64,000 nt of DNA, taken from positions 50,769 through 114,768 of the forward strand of contig JAFWUX010000237.1 in NCBI GenBank assembly GCA_017523995.1. The letters run 5' to 3'. Positions 17,781-26,545 of this stretch are shown piece after piece. The translations under genes and the position numbers were made by a program. Source of the DNA: Oscillospiraceae bacterium. Lineage in GTDB: Bacteria; Bacillota_A; Clostridia; Oscillospirales; Ruminococcaceae. Position 1 is the first letter of the stretch. Each line of letters opens with the position of its first letter. The notes under the pieces are model-generated. The model had not been told where the DNA came from. It saw only the letters and a program-made list of their open reading frames with translations, and did not search any database.

Positions 17781-18545
17781 ATGAAAATCCTCACGATTGA
17801 CATCGGAAACTCGAATATCTGCATCGGATGCGTCAATGATCATCAGGTCGAATTTGTCGAGCGTCTGCATTCAGACCGCAACAAGACCGATCTGGAATTT
17901 GCGGTTCTTGTAAAAATGGTGCTTGAGCTGCATCAGGTTGACATTACGAATCTGCACGGCTCGATCATTTCCAGCGTTGTGCCACCGCTCACTGATCTGC
18001 TCTGCAATGCAGTCGAGAAGCTGACCGGTATCCGATCGCTGATTGTCGGCCCCGGTATCAAAACCGGAATCAATATTCTGCCGCAGGGCGTCGGCGCGGA
18101 TCTTGTTGTGGGCGCAGTTGCAGCAATCGAACATTACGGCGCGCCTGCAATCATCATTGATATGGGCACCGCAACAACAATGACCGTTGTCAACCGCGAG
18201 AAGCACTTTATCGGCGGCATTATCTATCCGGGCGTTTCGCTCGCACTGCAGTCGCTGGAATCCGGCACGGCACAGCTGCCGCATATTCAGCTGATCGCGC
18301 CGAAAAAGGTCATCAATATGGAGACCATTGATTCGATGCAGGCCGGTGTTGTATACGACAATGCCGGTGCAATGGATGCGCTGATCGACCGGATGCAGGC
18401 TGAGCTCGGCTATGAGACCACGGTGATCGCAAGCGGCGGGCTTGCACCGCTGATCGTTCCGCACTGCCGTCATGACATCATTATTGATGATGAACTGCTG
18501 CTGAAAGGTCTCGACACGCTGTTTTACAAAAACTATAAGGCATGA
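17781..18545 (+). CDS. coaX: Type III pantothenate kinase
   Basis: Phosphorylates pantothenate, the first step of coenzyme A synthesis, in the cytoplasm. It has 254 residues, the normal length for CoaX, an ASKHA-fold enzyme. The phosphate-1 motif TIDIGNSNICIG (5-16), a central DMGTATTMTVV, then GGIIYPGVSLAL and the late VIASGGLAPLI motif are all present. It lies 14 bases after the S-component gene behind GAAAGGA. Together they would import and trap pantothenate. Confidence 0.95.
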   Translation: MKILTIDIGNSNICIGCVNDHQVEFVERLHSDRNKTDLEFAVLVKMVLELHQVDITNLHGSIISSVVPPLTDLLCNAVEKLTGIRSLIVGPGIKTGINILPQGVGADLVVGAVAAIEHYGAPAIIIDMGTATTMTVVNREKHFIGGIIYPGVSLALQSLESGTAQLPHIQLIAPKKVINMETIDSMQAGVVYDNAGAMDALIDRMQAELGYETTVIASGGLAPLIVPHCRHDIIIDDELLLKGLDTLFYKNYKA

Positions 18546-18546
18546 G

Positions 18547-18578
18547 AAAAAGCCGGAGATTTGCGTCTCCGGCTTTTT
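18547..18578. terminator. Bidirectional terminator between coaX and rsmI
   Basis: A perfect 13-bp stem AAAAAGCCGGAGA (18547-18559) with TCTCCGGCTTTTT (18566-18578), flanked by A's and T's. It serves convergent coaX (+) and rsmI (-). Confidence 0.93.
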
Positions 18579-18579
18579 G

Positions 18580-19407
18580 TTATGAGATCACTGCCTGATA
18601 CAGCACGCGCTTGGGATAACCTGTTTCAGCGGCAAGCTGCTTGCAGACATCCGCAGCCCGTTCCCCGCCCGCGATTCGCTCGCGTGCAATTGCGAGCACA
18701 GCCTCCAGCGAAGGCTTTTCGTCCTCCTGATTGACAGGTTCACCGGCAACAACCAGCACAAATTCACCGCGCGGCGGGTTAGATTCATAGTATCGCACCG
18801 CTTCGGCAATCGTTGTCTTTGTCATTTCCTCATGAATTTTGGTCAGCTCGCGGCAGATCGAAATCGAGCGGTCACCGAAATAATCGAGCATATCCCGCAG
18901 CGTGTTCAGGAGCTTATGCGGCGCTTCATAGAAAACCATCGTCCGGGATTCATGGCGCAGGGCTTCGAGATGTGTGAACCGCTGCTTTTTTGTTACGGAG
19001 AGGAATCCCTCAAAGCAGAAGCGCGTTGTATCCTGACCGGAGATTGCCAGCGCCGAAATCACAGCACTCGGACCCGGAATCACCTGCATCGGGATATTGT
19101 CTGCGATGCAGTTCTGTACCAGAATCGCACCGGGATCAGAGATGCAGGGCATACCGGCATCTGTCACAACTGCGCAGTTCTCCCCTGCAGTGATGCGCTC
19201 CATGATCTGCCGGATCACGGCCTCGGAGCTGTGTTCGTGGTAGCTCACAAGCGGTGTGTGGATATCAAAATGGGAAAGCAGCTTCCGCGTGACGCGCGTA
19301 TCCTCGGCAGCGATGAAATCAACACTGCTGAGCACATCAAGCTGCCGTTCGGTCATGTCGCCGAGATTTCCAATCGGCGTACCGACGATATAGAGAGTTC
19401 CGCTCAT
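18580..19407 (-). CDS. rsmI: 16S rRNA (cytidine-1402-2'-O)-methyltransferase
   Basis: Methylates C1402 of 16S rRNA. It has 275 residues of the tetrapyrrole-methylase fold: GTPIGNLGDMTERQL, AEDTRVTRKLLSHF, SYHEHS, VTDAGMPCISDPG and IPGPSAVISALAISG are all as expected. The frame is open further upstream, but the true start is the ATG at 19407 (MSGTLYIVGTPIG), which has GGAG upstream and overlaps the preceding gene's stop by 4 bases. That gene, on the same strand, is a tRNA methylase homologue; the two are often paired in Firmicutes. Confidence 0.96.
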   Translation of the reverse strand: MSGTLYIVGTPIGNLGDMTERQLDVLSSVDFIAAEDTRVTRKLLSHFDIHTPLVSYHEHSSEAVIRQIMERITAGENCAVVTDAGMPCISDPGAILVQNCIADNIPMQVIPGPSAVISALAISGQDTTRFCFEGFLSVTKKQRFTHLEALRHESRTMVFYEAPHKLLNTLRDMLDYFGDRSISICRELTKIHEEMTKTTIAEAVRYYESNPPRGEFVLVVAGEPVNQEDEKPSLEAVLAIARERIAGGERAADVCKQLAAETGYPKRVLYQAVIS

Positions 19408-20126
19408 AGATATTTGTCTCCAAAATGGCAGATTTGTGCAGCCTCCGAGGTCAGTCCGTCTCCGGAGCGCACAAACAGTGTGGGTTCGATTTGCAGGAAC
19501 GGCTTTGCTGATTTTTTGCCTTCGATCAGGAACAGCCACGGTGCGGATTCCGGCGTTTTGCAGACCAGTCGCAGCCGCTTGGGTTCAATCTGATTTGCAC
19601 GCATCGCGCACATGATATCGGCAAGGCGCTCCGGACGGCAGCAAAGACAGAATCTGCCGTGATAATTCAGCAGTCTTGATGCAGCCGCGCAGATATCTGA
19701 TATGTCACCGGCAATCTCGTGACGGGCAATCTGCTTTTGTGCATCATCAGAAAGAATACCGGCATTGCTCGCTTTATAAGGCGGGTTGCATGTGACAAGA
19801 TCAAACTGCCCGAACGGCATATCTTTCAGTTCGCGCAGATCACAGCAGACCGGCGTAATGGCGGGCTTGCATGTGCTCTGCGCGATGCCGAGATGAAGCT
19901 GCTCGATCGCGTCGGGCTGGATATCGACTGCGTAGATCTGTTTCGGCGGTTTGCTGCGCTGCATCAGCAGCGGGATGATTCCGCAGCCTGTTCCGAGATC
20001 GCAGACAAGATCGTGCTGACGGTATCCGCAAAAGCCAGTCAGCAGAAATGCATCCGTGCCGAAGCTGTGAATATCACTGCGGCAGACATACAATCCGGAT
20101 TTGAGTTCCTCGAATACGCGGCTCAT
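19404..20126 (-). CDS. TrmN6-like tRNA (adenine-N6)-methyltransferase
   Basis: A class I SAM-dependent methylase of 240 residues of the tRNA1(Val) A37-N6 type. Visible motifs are the SAM-binding DLGTGCGIIPLLM (about 44-56), VDIQPDAIEQ and the N6-adenine catalytic NPPY (near 112). The Gly-rich and NPPY motifs are intact. It overlaps rsmI by 4 bases and the upstream tsaD by 4, forming one operon of translation-apparatus modification genes. The exact target base cannot be proved from sequence. Confidence 0.88.
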   Translation of the reverse strand: MSRVFEELKSGLYVCRSDIHSFGTDAFLLTGFCGYRQHDLVCDLGTGCGIIPLLMQRSKPPKQIYAVDIQPDAIEQLHLGIAQSTCKPAITPVCCDLRELKDMPFGQFDLVTCNPPYKASNAGILSDDAQKQIARHEIAGDISDICAAASRLLNYHGRFCLCCRPERLADIMCAMRANQIEPKRLRLVCKTPESAPWLFLIEGKKSAKPFLQIEPTLFVRSGDGLTSEAAQICHFGDKYL

Positions 20127-21139
20127 GCGGATTCTCCGCGCAGTTCCTTTGAGGCGACTGCGTTCAGCGTTTCATCCGCGGTGATGCCTGCAAGATAGTT
20201 ATAATATCCCTGTGCTGCAATCATAGCAGCATTGTCTCCGCAGAGTGCAAGCGGCGGCATACAGAGCGTAAATCCGTTCTTTTCACATGCGGCAGCGAGT
20301 GTATTGCGGACACCGGAGTTTGCCGAAACGCCGCCGGAAAGCGCAATATTCGTATATCCGAGCTCTTTGGCGGCAGCGATTGTTTTCTCCGTGACAGTGT
20401 CCGCAATTGCCTTTTGCAGAGCAGCGGAAAGGTCATCGGTATTGACGGTCTCGCCCACCTGCTCTGCGTGATGCAGCATATTGACGATATAGGTCTTGAG
20501 ACCGGAAAAGCTGAAATCATAGGGATTGCCGTCCATTTTGGTCCTGGGCAGCTTGAATGAGGATGCATCGCCCTTTTGTGCAGCCTGATCGACATGCACG
20601 CCGCCCGGATACGGGAATCCCATTGCGCGGGCGCACTTATCAAAGCATTCCCCTGCCGCATCGTCGCGCGTTTTGCCAACCGTCCGGAAGGTTGTGTAGT
20701 CGAGCACTTCGGCAATGCGGGTGTGTCCGCCGCTGACGATCAGTCCGAGATACGGCGGTTTCAGATCGGGATGCACCAGATAATTTGCCGCGGCATGTCC
20801 TTCGGTGTGATGCACCGGAATCAGCGGCTTGTTCGCCATCATGGCAAGCCCTTTTGCAAAGCTCACGCCGACAAGCAGCGCGCCGATCAGACCGGGCGCA
20901 TAGGTCACAGCGATGGCATCGACATCATCAATGGTCATGTTCGCATCTGCAAGCGCCTGCCGGACAACCGGCAGAATATTCTCGCAGTGTCTGCGCGAAG
21001 CGAGCTCCGGCACAACACCGCCGTAGAGACGGTGCTCATCCGCCTGAGAAGCGATGACATTTGAGAGAATCCTGCGACCGTCCTCCACAATTGCAGCTGC
21101 GGTTTCGTCGCAGGAGCTCTCAATTCCCAAGATCCGCAT
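20123..21139 (-). CDS. tsaD: tRNA threonylcarbamoyladenosine transferase subunit TsaD
   Basis: Transfers the threonylcarbamoyl group to A37 of ANN-decoding tRNAs, working with TsaB, TsaC and TsaE (not in this window). It has 338 residues: MRILGIESSCDETAAAI at the start, PVHHTEGHAAANYL with metal-binding histidines, VSGGHTRIAEV, and the C-terminal CGDNAAMIAAQG. ATG at 21139 has AAGGAGGG upstream; a longer frame to 21241 lies inside the neighbouring gene and is rejected. The gene overlaps the upstream thiolase gene by 20 bases. Confidence 0.97.
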   Translation of the reverse strand: MRILGIESSCDETAAAIVEDGRRILSNVIASQADEHRLYGGVVPELASRRHCENILPVVRQALADANMTIDDVDAIAVTYAPGLIGALLVGVSFAKGLAMMANKPLIPVHHTEGHAAANYLVHPDLKPPYLGLIVSGGHTRIAEVLDYTTFRTVGKTRDDAAGECFDKCARAMGFPYPGGVHVDQAAQKGDASSFKLPRTKMDGNPYDFSFSGLKTYIVNMLHHAEQVGETVNTDDLSAALQKAIADTVTEKTIAAAKELGYTNIALSGGVSANSGVRNTLAAACEKNGFTLCMPPLALCGDNAAMIAAQGYYNYLAGITADETLNAVASKELRGESA

Positions 21140-21962
21140 ATTGTCCCTCCTTGAGCCGTCTTGCAATTTCCGCTTCCAGCATATGAAAACGCTCGGGTTT
21201 TCCGTTTGTTTCGGGGTTGTCCATCGAAAGATCGCGAACATAGGTCTTACCGCCCCAGCCGTCTACATTTGCGCGCCGCATGGCACCGAACACGCGCGTT
21301 TTGAATCCGGAGTGCAAACGCTCCTGCTCGCGGATAAAGTTTTTCATCATCTCGCGGGATGTGTGTCCGTCAACGGGACAGCGCGATTTCACAATCTGCG
21401 GGATGTTCTGCCGCGCCGCGTGAATGATATCCGCTTCGGGCGCAAAGCTTAACGGGCGGATCAAAGTCAGATCCTTTCGCGAGAGATAAGATTTCGGGGC
21501 ATAGCAGCCGATTCTGCCTTCGATAAACAGATTCATCAGAAAAGTCTCGATTGCGTCATCATTGTGATGCCCAAGCGCCAGTTTGTTGCAGCCGAGTGCC
21601 TTTGCATGATCGTGCAGCGCACCGCGGCGCATCTTCGCGCAAAGGCTGCATGGATGCGTCTCTTTGCGGTGATCGAACACGATCTGTCCGATTTGTGTCC
21701 GGATCACATGATACTCGACACCGAGCTTTTCACAGAATTCCACCGCCGGTGAATAGTCTGTCTGTACGCCCTCGAACTGCGGATCCAGCGTGATACCGAC
21801 GATCGTGTAATCGAACAGACCGAACCGCTGAAAATCACGAAGCGCATTCAGGAGCACCAGACTGTCCTTACCGCCGGAGATGCCGACGGCGATCCTGTCA
21901 CCGTTCTGAATCAGATCAAATTCCTGCACGGCGCGGCGCAGATATCCGAGAATTTTTTGCAT
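21120..21962 (-). CDS. TtcA-type tRNA thiolation protein (PP-loop ATPase)
   Basis: Predicted to install sulfur on a tRNA base, such as 2-thiocytidine at position 32. It has 280 residues with the PP-loop SGGKDS at 29-34, the PCSLCAKMRRG CxxC pair, LGHHNDDAIET, and SRCPVDGHTSR near the C-terminus. The cysteine set suits an iron-sulfur TtcA/TtuA-class enzyme rather than TilS. As the first gene of the minus-strand modification operon (then tsaD, TrmN6-like, rsmI) it fits the theme. The identity of the modified base is an inference. Confidence 0.82.
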   Translation of the reverse strand: MQKILGYLRRAVQEFDLIQNGDRIAVGISGGKDSLVLLNALRDFQRFGLFDYTIVGITLDPQFEGVQTDYSPAVEFCEKLGVEYHVIRTQIGQIVFDHRKETHPCSLCAKMRRGALHDHAKALGCNKLALGHHNDDAIETFLMNLFIEGRIGCYAPKSYLSRKDLTLIRPLSFAPEADIIHAARQNIPQIVKSRCPVDGHTSREMMKNFIREQERLHSGFKTRVFGAMRRANVDGWGGKTYVRDLSMDNPETNGKPERFHMLEAEIARRLKEGQYADLGN

Positions 21963-21985
21963 ACAATTACCCCAATCTTACACAT

Positions 21986-22023
21986 AAAAAACGGGATGCG
22001 CAGTTTTTGACACATCCCGTTTT
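21986..22023 (-). terminator. Terminator after the YtxH-like gene
   Basis: An 11-bp stem (AAAACGGGATG ending at 21998 with CATCCCGTTTT 22013-22023) that on the minus strand ends in TTTTTT, 26 bases after the stop of the gene at 22049. Confidence 0.85.
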
Positions 22024-22048
22024 GCATTCAGGTCTGATGATCGCGTGC

Positions 22049-22429
22049 TCAGTCGTCGAGCTTGTCCTTGATGTCATCTGCGAAATCATCAACAGCATCT
22101 GCGACTTTGTCAGTAATGTCCTCAGCTGCATCCTTTGCAGAATCGACAGCATCCTCAGCAGCATCTGCGAGATCATCCGCAGCATCCTTTGCCTTGTCAG
22201 CGAGATCCTCAGCTGCGCCCTCTGCCTGATCAGCAAGATCTTCAGCAGCTTCCTTCACATCCTCACCGCAAATTCCGCAGTCTTCACAGAAAAGATCATC
22301 GTCATCATCGAACTCATCTGCATCATAGCGGCAGCTTGCCTCATCCTGACGGCGTTTTGCGATCATGAATGCAGCGGCAGCACCTGCTGCAGCGGCGGCG
22401 AACAGTGCAAGAGCAGTAGTTTTCTTCAT
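22049..22429 (-). CDS. Small YtxH-like membrane protein with amphipathic helical repeats
   Basis: A protein of 126 residues with one N-terminal hydrophobic segment (KKTTALALFAAAAAGAAAAFMI), an acidic Cys-containing patch (DDDDDLFCEDCGICGED) and a C-terminal run of apolipoprotein-like helical repeats (DLADKAKDAADDLADAAED). Such proteins are usually membrane-tethered stress or envelope proteins; no enzyme motif is present. The four closely spaced cysteines could bind a metal. ATG at 22429 is chosen because AGAGGA lies 7 bases upstream. It has its own promoter and terminator. Confidence 0.7.
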   Translation of the reverse strand: MKKTTALALFAAAAAGAAAAFMIAKRRQDEASCRYDADEFDDDDDLFCEDCGICGEDVKEAAEDLADQAEGAAEDLADKAKDAADDLADAAEDAVDSAKDAAEDITDKVADAVDDFADDIKDKLDD

Positions 22430-22516
22430 AGTCATTCCTCTTTCTCCGCAAGGTGCTTTTTGCGGCAAATGCCGATTGATCGCTGCCCATGCGGCTGCAA
22501 CGATCCTGATGCTGTT

Positions 22517-22545
22517 ATTATACCACAGTTTTGTGATTATTTCAA
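22517..22545 (-). promoter_or_regulatory. Promoter of the YtxH-like gene
   Basis: On the minus strand, TTGAAA (22540-22545), a 17-base spacer and TATAAT (22517-22522). Confidence 0.85.
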
Positions 22546-22572
22546 GCGTTTTTTGTGATTTTACGGAAAAAC

Positions 22573-24300
22573 TTATAAAATCGTAATATTGTGTACATGA
22601 TTTTGGTAGGCGGCGATTTCGAGTGTATATCTGCCGTCGCCGAGCGGCGTCATGCCCATTGTCTCATAAAAATGCTCGACCATTTTGTTTTTCGCGGTCG
22701 GGAGATACTCCGCAGAAAGATACTTGAAACCGGCATCCGCTGCCATTTTCACAATTGCGTCAAACAGGCACTCCTCAACACCGCGGCGCAGAACGCGGCA
22801 GCTCATCAGCCATGTATCCACAACAAGTGTGTCTGCATCCTGTTTCTTGCAGATCACAACGCTGATCAGTCCGTGCTCACCGAATTTATCTGAAAGCGTC
22901 ATGTATCGTGTCAGATAATCCGGATTCTGTGCGATCGCAGCGATATCCGTCTCAGAATAGCGAACTGTCCGCAGATTGAACTGATTGGAGCGCTGTGTCA
23001 GCTGTGCGATGCGCGGATAGTGGAACGAATCGAACGGCAGAACCTCGGCTTTCATGTCGAGCGCTTTGAGGTAGTCCTCATAGGAGCCGAACGATGCCTG
23101 TGCAGCGGTGCGGCTTGCTTCTGCCTGATACTGCGCGGTGCGTGCTGCGTCCTCCTCCGAGAAGCTGACCGCTTCAAACAGGTGCAGCGAATCGAGATAT
23201 GCCGGAACGAATGCCGGATCCTCGGGCAGCTCCGGAACGGTAACATCCGGCAGCATTTCGCGGACGAGATTGCGCTCGAACGGATTGTCATCAAGGAACA
23301 CAAGGCTGTCCATGCCGATGTTCAAGGTTTTCTGGATATTCTGAATGTTCTGCGCTTTGTTTTCCCAGTTCGCAACAAACATTGCAAAATCGTCGAGATG
23401 CAGAATCATCTCCGGATGTTTTTCAAAGGGCTCGCGCGCGATATCATCGTTATTCTTGCTGCAGACAGCGAGCAGGATGCCGCGGCGTTTGAGTTCGAGA
23501 AGCCAGCGCTGCAGTGCAGCAAACGCAGGACCGTCCCCGAGTTCGCCAAGCTGAATGCCGTCTATGCCGTCATCGCCGATCACACCGCCCCAGAGCGTAT
23601 TATCGAGATCAACGATCACGCACTTTTTGACCTGACCTGCCAGTGCTGTGACAGTATCCATGATTCTGGAAACAACAGCCGGAAGTGCATCTGTGCAGAC
23701 CGCCATTTTTGCCAGATACCATGTACGGTCCTCAAAAAATGCGGATCGCCCGAGTGCTGTCTGAACAGTGCTCAGTGCAATCGGATAGACATTCGGGAAA
23801 TCTGCCGCAATTGCTTCTGAGAGCAGCAGGTTCAGCTTCCGGACCTGAAATCCGAAGGATGCCGGTGTACGCAGCGCATAGCTGCCAAAGACATTGTCCT
23901 CCGCTTCCGGAAAATCAAACATCAGGATTTTTGCCTTGGAGTTTGCAGCAATTGCCTGCCAGAGTCCGGTGAATCGTTCAATTTCATGCTGTGCAAAGCC
24001 GGTGCGTGCTGCGGGCACGGTATCGTAAAACCGGTTTTTCAGCTTCTCGAACGATGCAAACAGCAGGATATAATCCGGCTGAAACTGATAGACTTCGGAA
24101 TTCGGATCAAGAAGCTGTGCCTCCATCTGATCATAGTCCGCGTCAAGGACATTCAGCGGAAATCCTCTGCGGATTGATTCGCCGCGCAGTGCGGTTGAAA
24201 ACTGCTGCGTTGCACAGTCCCCGATGACGGCGATCTTTTTCTTTGCTTCGGCGGCTTGTTTTGCGAGCTTTTTCAGTGCTGTGTAGCTGACGGTCTCCAA
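22573..24300 (-). CDS. FkbH-like protein: SGNH-like, HAD-IIIC and GNAT-like domains
   Basis: A protein of 575 residues with the FkbH layout. An N-terminal SGNH-like domain (about 1-205) is followed by a HAD-IIIC phosphatase core (DLDNTLWGGVIGDDG near 230, CSKNNDD, FLDDNPFERNLV) and a C-terminal GNAT-like acetyltransferase domain (about 410-570). In antibiotic pathways FkbH loads glyceryl units onto acyl carrier proteins, but no carrier protein, PKS or NRPS gene is present here. A surface-glycan or lipid role is therefore more likely. It lies 32 bases after the amidase gene on the same strand, so they probably share a promoter at 25206-25234. Confidence 0.85.
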   Translation of the reverse strand: METVSYTALKKLAKQAAEAKKKIAVIGDCATQQFSTALRGESIRRGFPLNVLDADYDQMEAQLLDPNSEVYQFQPDYILLFASFEKLKNRFYDTVPAARTGFAQHEIERFTGLWQAIAANSKAKILMFDFPEAEDNVFGSYALRTPASFGFQVRKLNLLLSEAIAADFPNVYPIALSTVQTALGRSAFFEDRTWYLAKMAVCTDALPAVVSRIMDTVTALAGQVKKCVIVDLDNTLWGGVIGDDGIDGIQLGELGDGPAFAALQRWLLELKRRGILLAVCSKNNDDIAREPFEKHPEMILHLDDFAMFVANWENKAQNIQNIQKTLNIGMDSLVFLDDNPFERNLVREMLPDVTVPELPEDPAFVPAYLDSLHLFEAVSFSEEDAARTAQYQAEASRTAAQASFGSYEDYLKALDMKAEVLPFDSFHYPRIAQLTQRSNQFNLRTVRYSETDIAAIAQNPDYLTRYMTLSDKFGEHGLISVVICKKQDADTLVVDTWLMSCRVLRRGVEECLFDAIVKMAADAGFKYLSAEYLPTAKNKMVEHFYETMGMTPLGDGRYTLEIAAYQNHVHNITIL

Positions 24301-24332
24301 TGTTTTGTTCCTCTTTTCTTTTTCGTGTTTTG

Positions 24333-25166
24333 TTACGTTTGTGCCGGATATAGGCCTTTATCTGTGAGCAGCTCAACCATTGCGCTTGCAATTGCATCAG
24401 CGTATTCGTCGAGATGATCATCAAAATTGCGGTTGTCCTCCTTGGAGGTCATGAATCCCATCTCCAGCAGGATACTCGGCATATTGGTATAGCGGTTGAC
24501 ATAGTAGTTGTTGCTTTCGTAGTTTCCTTCGCCTTCCCGGAAACCGTAATGGATGCCGCGGCGTTCTGAAATGCCGACCTGTTCGAGCCAGTCCAGTATG
24601 TATTCAGACATGAGCTTGTCCATTGTATTATCGCCCATTGACTCGTTGTTGATCCAGACCTCGACACCATTGCCGGATTCAGCCATATTGCGGTGCAGAG
24701 AAATGAAGAAATCAGCATTTGCATTGTTTGCAATGTCGCAGCGTTCCTGCAGTTCTACATAGACATCGGTCTCTCTGGTCATGATGATCCGGATATCCGG
24801 ATATTTTTTTTGAAACGCATCGCGGACAGCCAGTGCGAGCCTGAGATTATCGTTTTTTTCGAGCCGCTTATTCGTTTCATCTTTGGATTTGTCATTGGGT
24901 TTATCGGTTGCGCCGCTGTCATTTCCGCCGTGACCGGCATCAATGCAGATCGTTAGCGGTTTTGTTTCAGTTGCCGTTGGAACAGCATTCGGATCCTGTT
25001 CAGCCGGTTCGCTCGAATCGACCACAACGCCTGTGACTGCCGGATCTTCAGCTGATGATTCCCCGTCACGGTGATGACAGCTGAAAGCGAGAATCAGAAT
25101 CAGTAGCAGCAGCGGACCGAACACGAGAATCACGCGGTCCCAGCGTACTCTCCTTCGTTTTGCCAT
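24333..25166 (-). CDS. N-acetylmuramoyl-L-alanine amidase (Amidase_3)
   Basis: A zinc enzyme that cuts the bond between muramic acid and the peptide stem in peptidoglycan. It has 277 residues: a basic N-terminus and a membrane segment (about 11-30) ending in FSCHH (a signal anchor, or a poor lipobox), a Glu/Pro linker, then Amidase_3. Zinc ligands and the catalytic Glu are visible in IDAGHGGNDSG, the Glu of KRLEKNDN, ISLHRN and LLEMGFMTS. A charged insert (DKPNDKSKDETNK) lies between the first two motifs. The linked FkbH-like gene downstream suggests a joint envelope role. Confidence 0.92.
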   Translation of the reverse strand: MAKRRRVRWDRVILVFGPLLLLILILAFSCHHRDGESSAEDPAVTGVVVDSSEPAEQDPNAVPTATETKPLTICIDAGHGGNDSGATDKPNDKSKDETNKRLEKNDNLRLALAVRDAFQKKYPDIRIIMTRETDVYVELQERCDIANNANADFFISLHRNMAESGNGVEVWINNESMGDNTMDKLMSEYILDWLEQVGISERRGIHYGFREGEGNYESNNYYVNRYTNMPSILLEMGFMTSKEDNRNFDDHLDEYADAIASAMVELLTDKGLYPAQT

Positions 25167-25205
25167 AGTTTCTCTCCTGCCTCTGTATTTTTACATATTT
25201 ATTTT

Positions 25206-25234
25206 ATTATATCACATTTTCCCTGAAAAAGCAA
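25206..25234 (-). promoter_or_regulatory. Promoter of the amidase-FkbH unit
   Basis: On the minus strand, TTGCTT (25229-25234), a 17-base spacer and TATAAT (25206-25211). It is divergent from the nspC promoter. Confidence 0.6.
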
Positions 25235-25291
25235 GGGCTTATGCGGATTTTCCGGTATTTTGCATCCGCTGCAGAAAGTGAATCGAAATAC

Positions 25292-25320
25292 TTGCAAAAT
25301 CGCGTAGAATATGATATACT
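25292..25320 (+). promoter_or_regulatory. Promoter of nspC
   Basis: TTGCAA at 25292-25297, a 17-base spacer and TATACT at 25315-25320. Confidence 0.75.
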
Positions 25321-25359
25321 TAATCTCAGAAGAAAGATAATTCGCAAAGGGGTGAAAAC

Positions 25360-26481
25360 ATGCTCGAATCAGCCCTTCCCTCACCTTGCTATCTGATTGA
25401 TCAGGCAAAGCTGAAAGGGAATCTGATGATGCTGGATGCGCTGCGGCAGCGCTCCGGCTGCCGGATTCTCTATGCGCAGAAGGCCTTTTCGTCATTTCCG
25501 TTTTACTCTATGATCTCACGCTATCTGGACGGTGTTTCGTCCTGCTCGGCATATGAAGCGCAGCTTTCGCATCTGTTTTTTCACGGTGAAAATCATGTGT
25601 TCCAAACCGCCTATCTGCCGGATGAGGTCGATCAGCTTGTCGAAATCTGTGACCATATGACCTTTAATTCGCCGTCGCAGCTTGCAAAATACGGCGTGGT
25701 AGCAAAAACGCATAATGTCTCGGTCGGTCTCCGTGTGAATCCGGAGTATCTTTCCCAGCAGCTTGATGAATTTGATCCGTGCGCGCGGTTTTCCCGACTC
25801 GGTACAACGATTTCGGAATTTCCGATGACGCAGCGCCGCATGATCAACGGTCTGCATGTGCATGCGCTGTTTGAGCAGAATTCTGATGCGCTTGTGCGGC
25901 TAGTCGATGCAGTGATTGAAAAATTTGGTGCGCTGCTGCCGGAAATGGAATGGATCAATCTCGGCGGCGGTCATCACCTGACCCGTGAAGGCTATCAGAT
26001 GGAGAAGTTCGAGGAAACCGTTGCGATGCTGCAGCGCAAATACGGTCTCAAAGTTTATATTGAGCCGGGCGAGGCCGTTGTCTGGGAGGTCGGTTATTTC
26101 GTTACATCTGTTGTCGATATCGTGCAGAATGAGATGCCGATCGCGATTCTGGATTCCTCTGCGGTTTGCCACGCACCGGATATCACGGAACTGCGGTATC
26201 GTCCGCCGCTCGTCGGAGCGGATAAGCCTTCGGTACTCCCCTATACCTACCGGCTCGGCGGAAGAAGCTGCCTGCCGGAGGATATTTTCGGCGACTATTC
26301 ATTCGATCATCCGCTGCAGATCGGGGAACGGCTGGTCTTTTCTGATATGGCGATCAACACGCTGACAAAGGCGAAAATGTACACCGGTATGCCGATGCCT
26401 GCGGTCGCTGTCCGCGAGACAGACGGCAACTGCAAGATCCTGCGGAACTTCGGTTTCAGCGATTTCAAAAACCGTTTTTGA
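25360..26481 (+). CDS. nspC: Carboxynorspermidine/carboxyspermidine decarboxylase
   Basis: A PLP enzyme that removes CO2 from carboxyspermidine to give spermidine (or norspermidine). It has 373 residues of the alanine-racemase fold III. The PLP lysine is K41 in YAQKAFSSF; the family motifs GLHVHALFEQN, NLGGGHHLT, YIEPGEAVVWEVGYFV and LDSSAVCHAPD are present. ATG at 25360 follows AAAGGGGTGA. The usual partner, carboxyspermidine dehydrogenase, is not adjacent. A strong hairpin follows the stop and overlaps the feoB ribosome site. Confidence 0.93.
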   Translation: MLESALPSPCYLIDQAKLKGNLMMLDALRQRSGCRILYAQKAFSSFPFYSMISRYLDGVSSCSAYEAQLSHLFFHGENHVFQTAYLPDEVDQLVEICDHMTFNSPSQLAKYGVVAKTHNVSVGLRVNPEYLSQQLDEFDPCARFSRLGTTISEFPMTQRRMINGLHVHALFEQNSDALVRLVDAVIEKFGALLPEMEWINLGGGHHLTREGYQMEKFEETVAMLQRKYGLKVYIEPGEAVVWEVGYFVTSVVDIVQNEMPIAILDSSAVCHAPDITELRYRPPLVGADKPSVLPYTYRLGGRSCLPEDIFGDYSFDHPLQIGERLVFSDMAINTLTKAKMYTGMPMPAVAVRETDGNCKILRNFGFSDFKNRF

Positions 26482-26499
26482 TATGCACCAAACAGAACG

Positions 26500-26545
26500 C
26501 CCTTTCATATTCTGGTAACATCAGGATATGAAAGGGTGATTTTTT
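26500..26545 (+). promoter_or_regulatory. Hairpin that sequesters the feoB ribosome site, ending in a T run
   Basis: A perfect 11-bp stem (CCCTTTCATAT 26500-26510 with ATATGAAAGGG 26526-26536), extended inward by four more pairs around loop GTAACAT. Its 3' strand contains the AAAGGG that should serve as the ribosome site for the TTG start at 26544, and it is followed by TTTTTT (26540-26545). It could act as terminator of nspC, as translational switch for feoB, or both. Confidence 0.6.

Noticed and set aside
22049..22330. Tandem DNA repeat or CRISPR-like pattern in the YtxH-like gene
   Set aside because: The pattern is at the protein level (helical repeats); there are no constant repeats with unique spacers.
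22573..24300. Polyketide or NRPS cluster around the FkbH-like gene
   Set aside because: No synthase, carrier protein or thioesterase gene occurs within reach.
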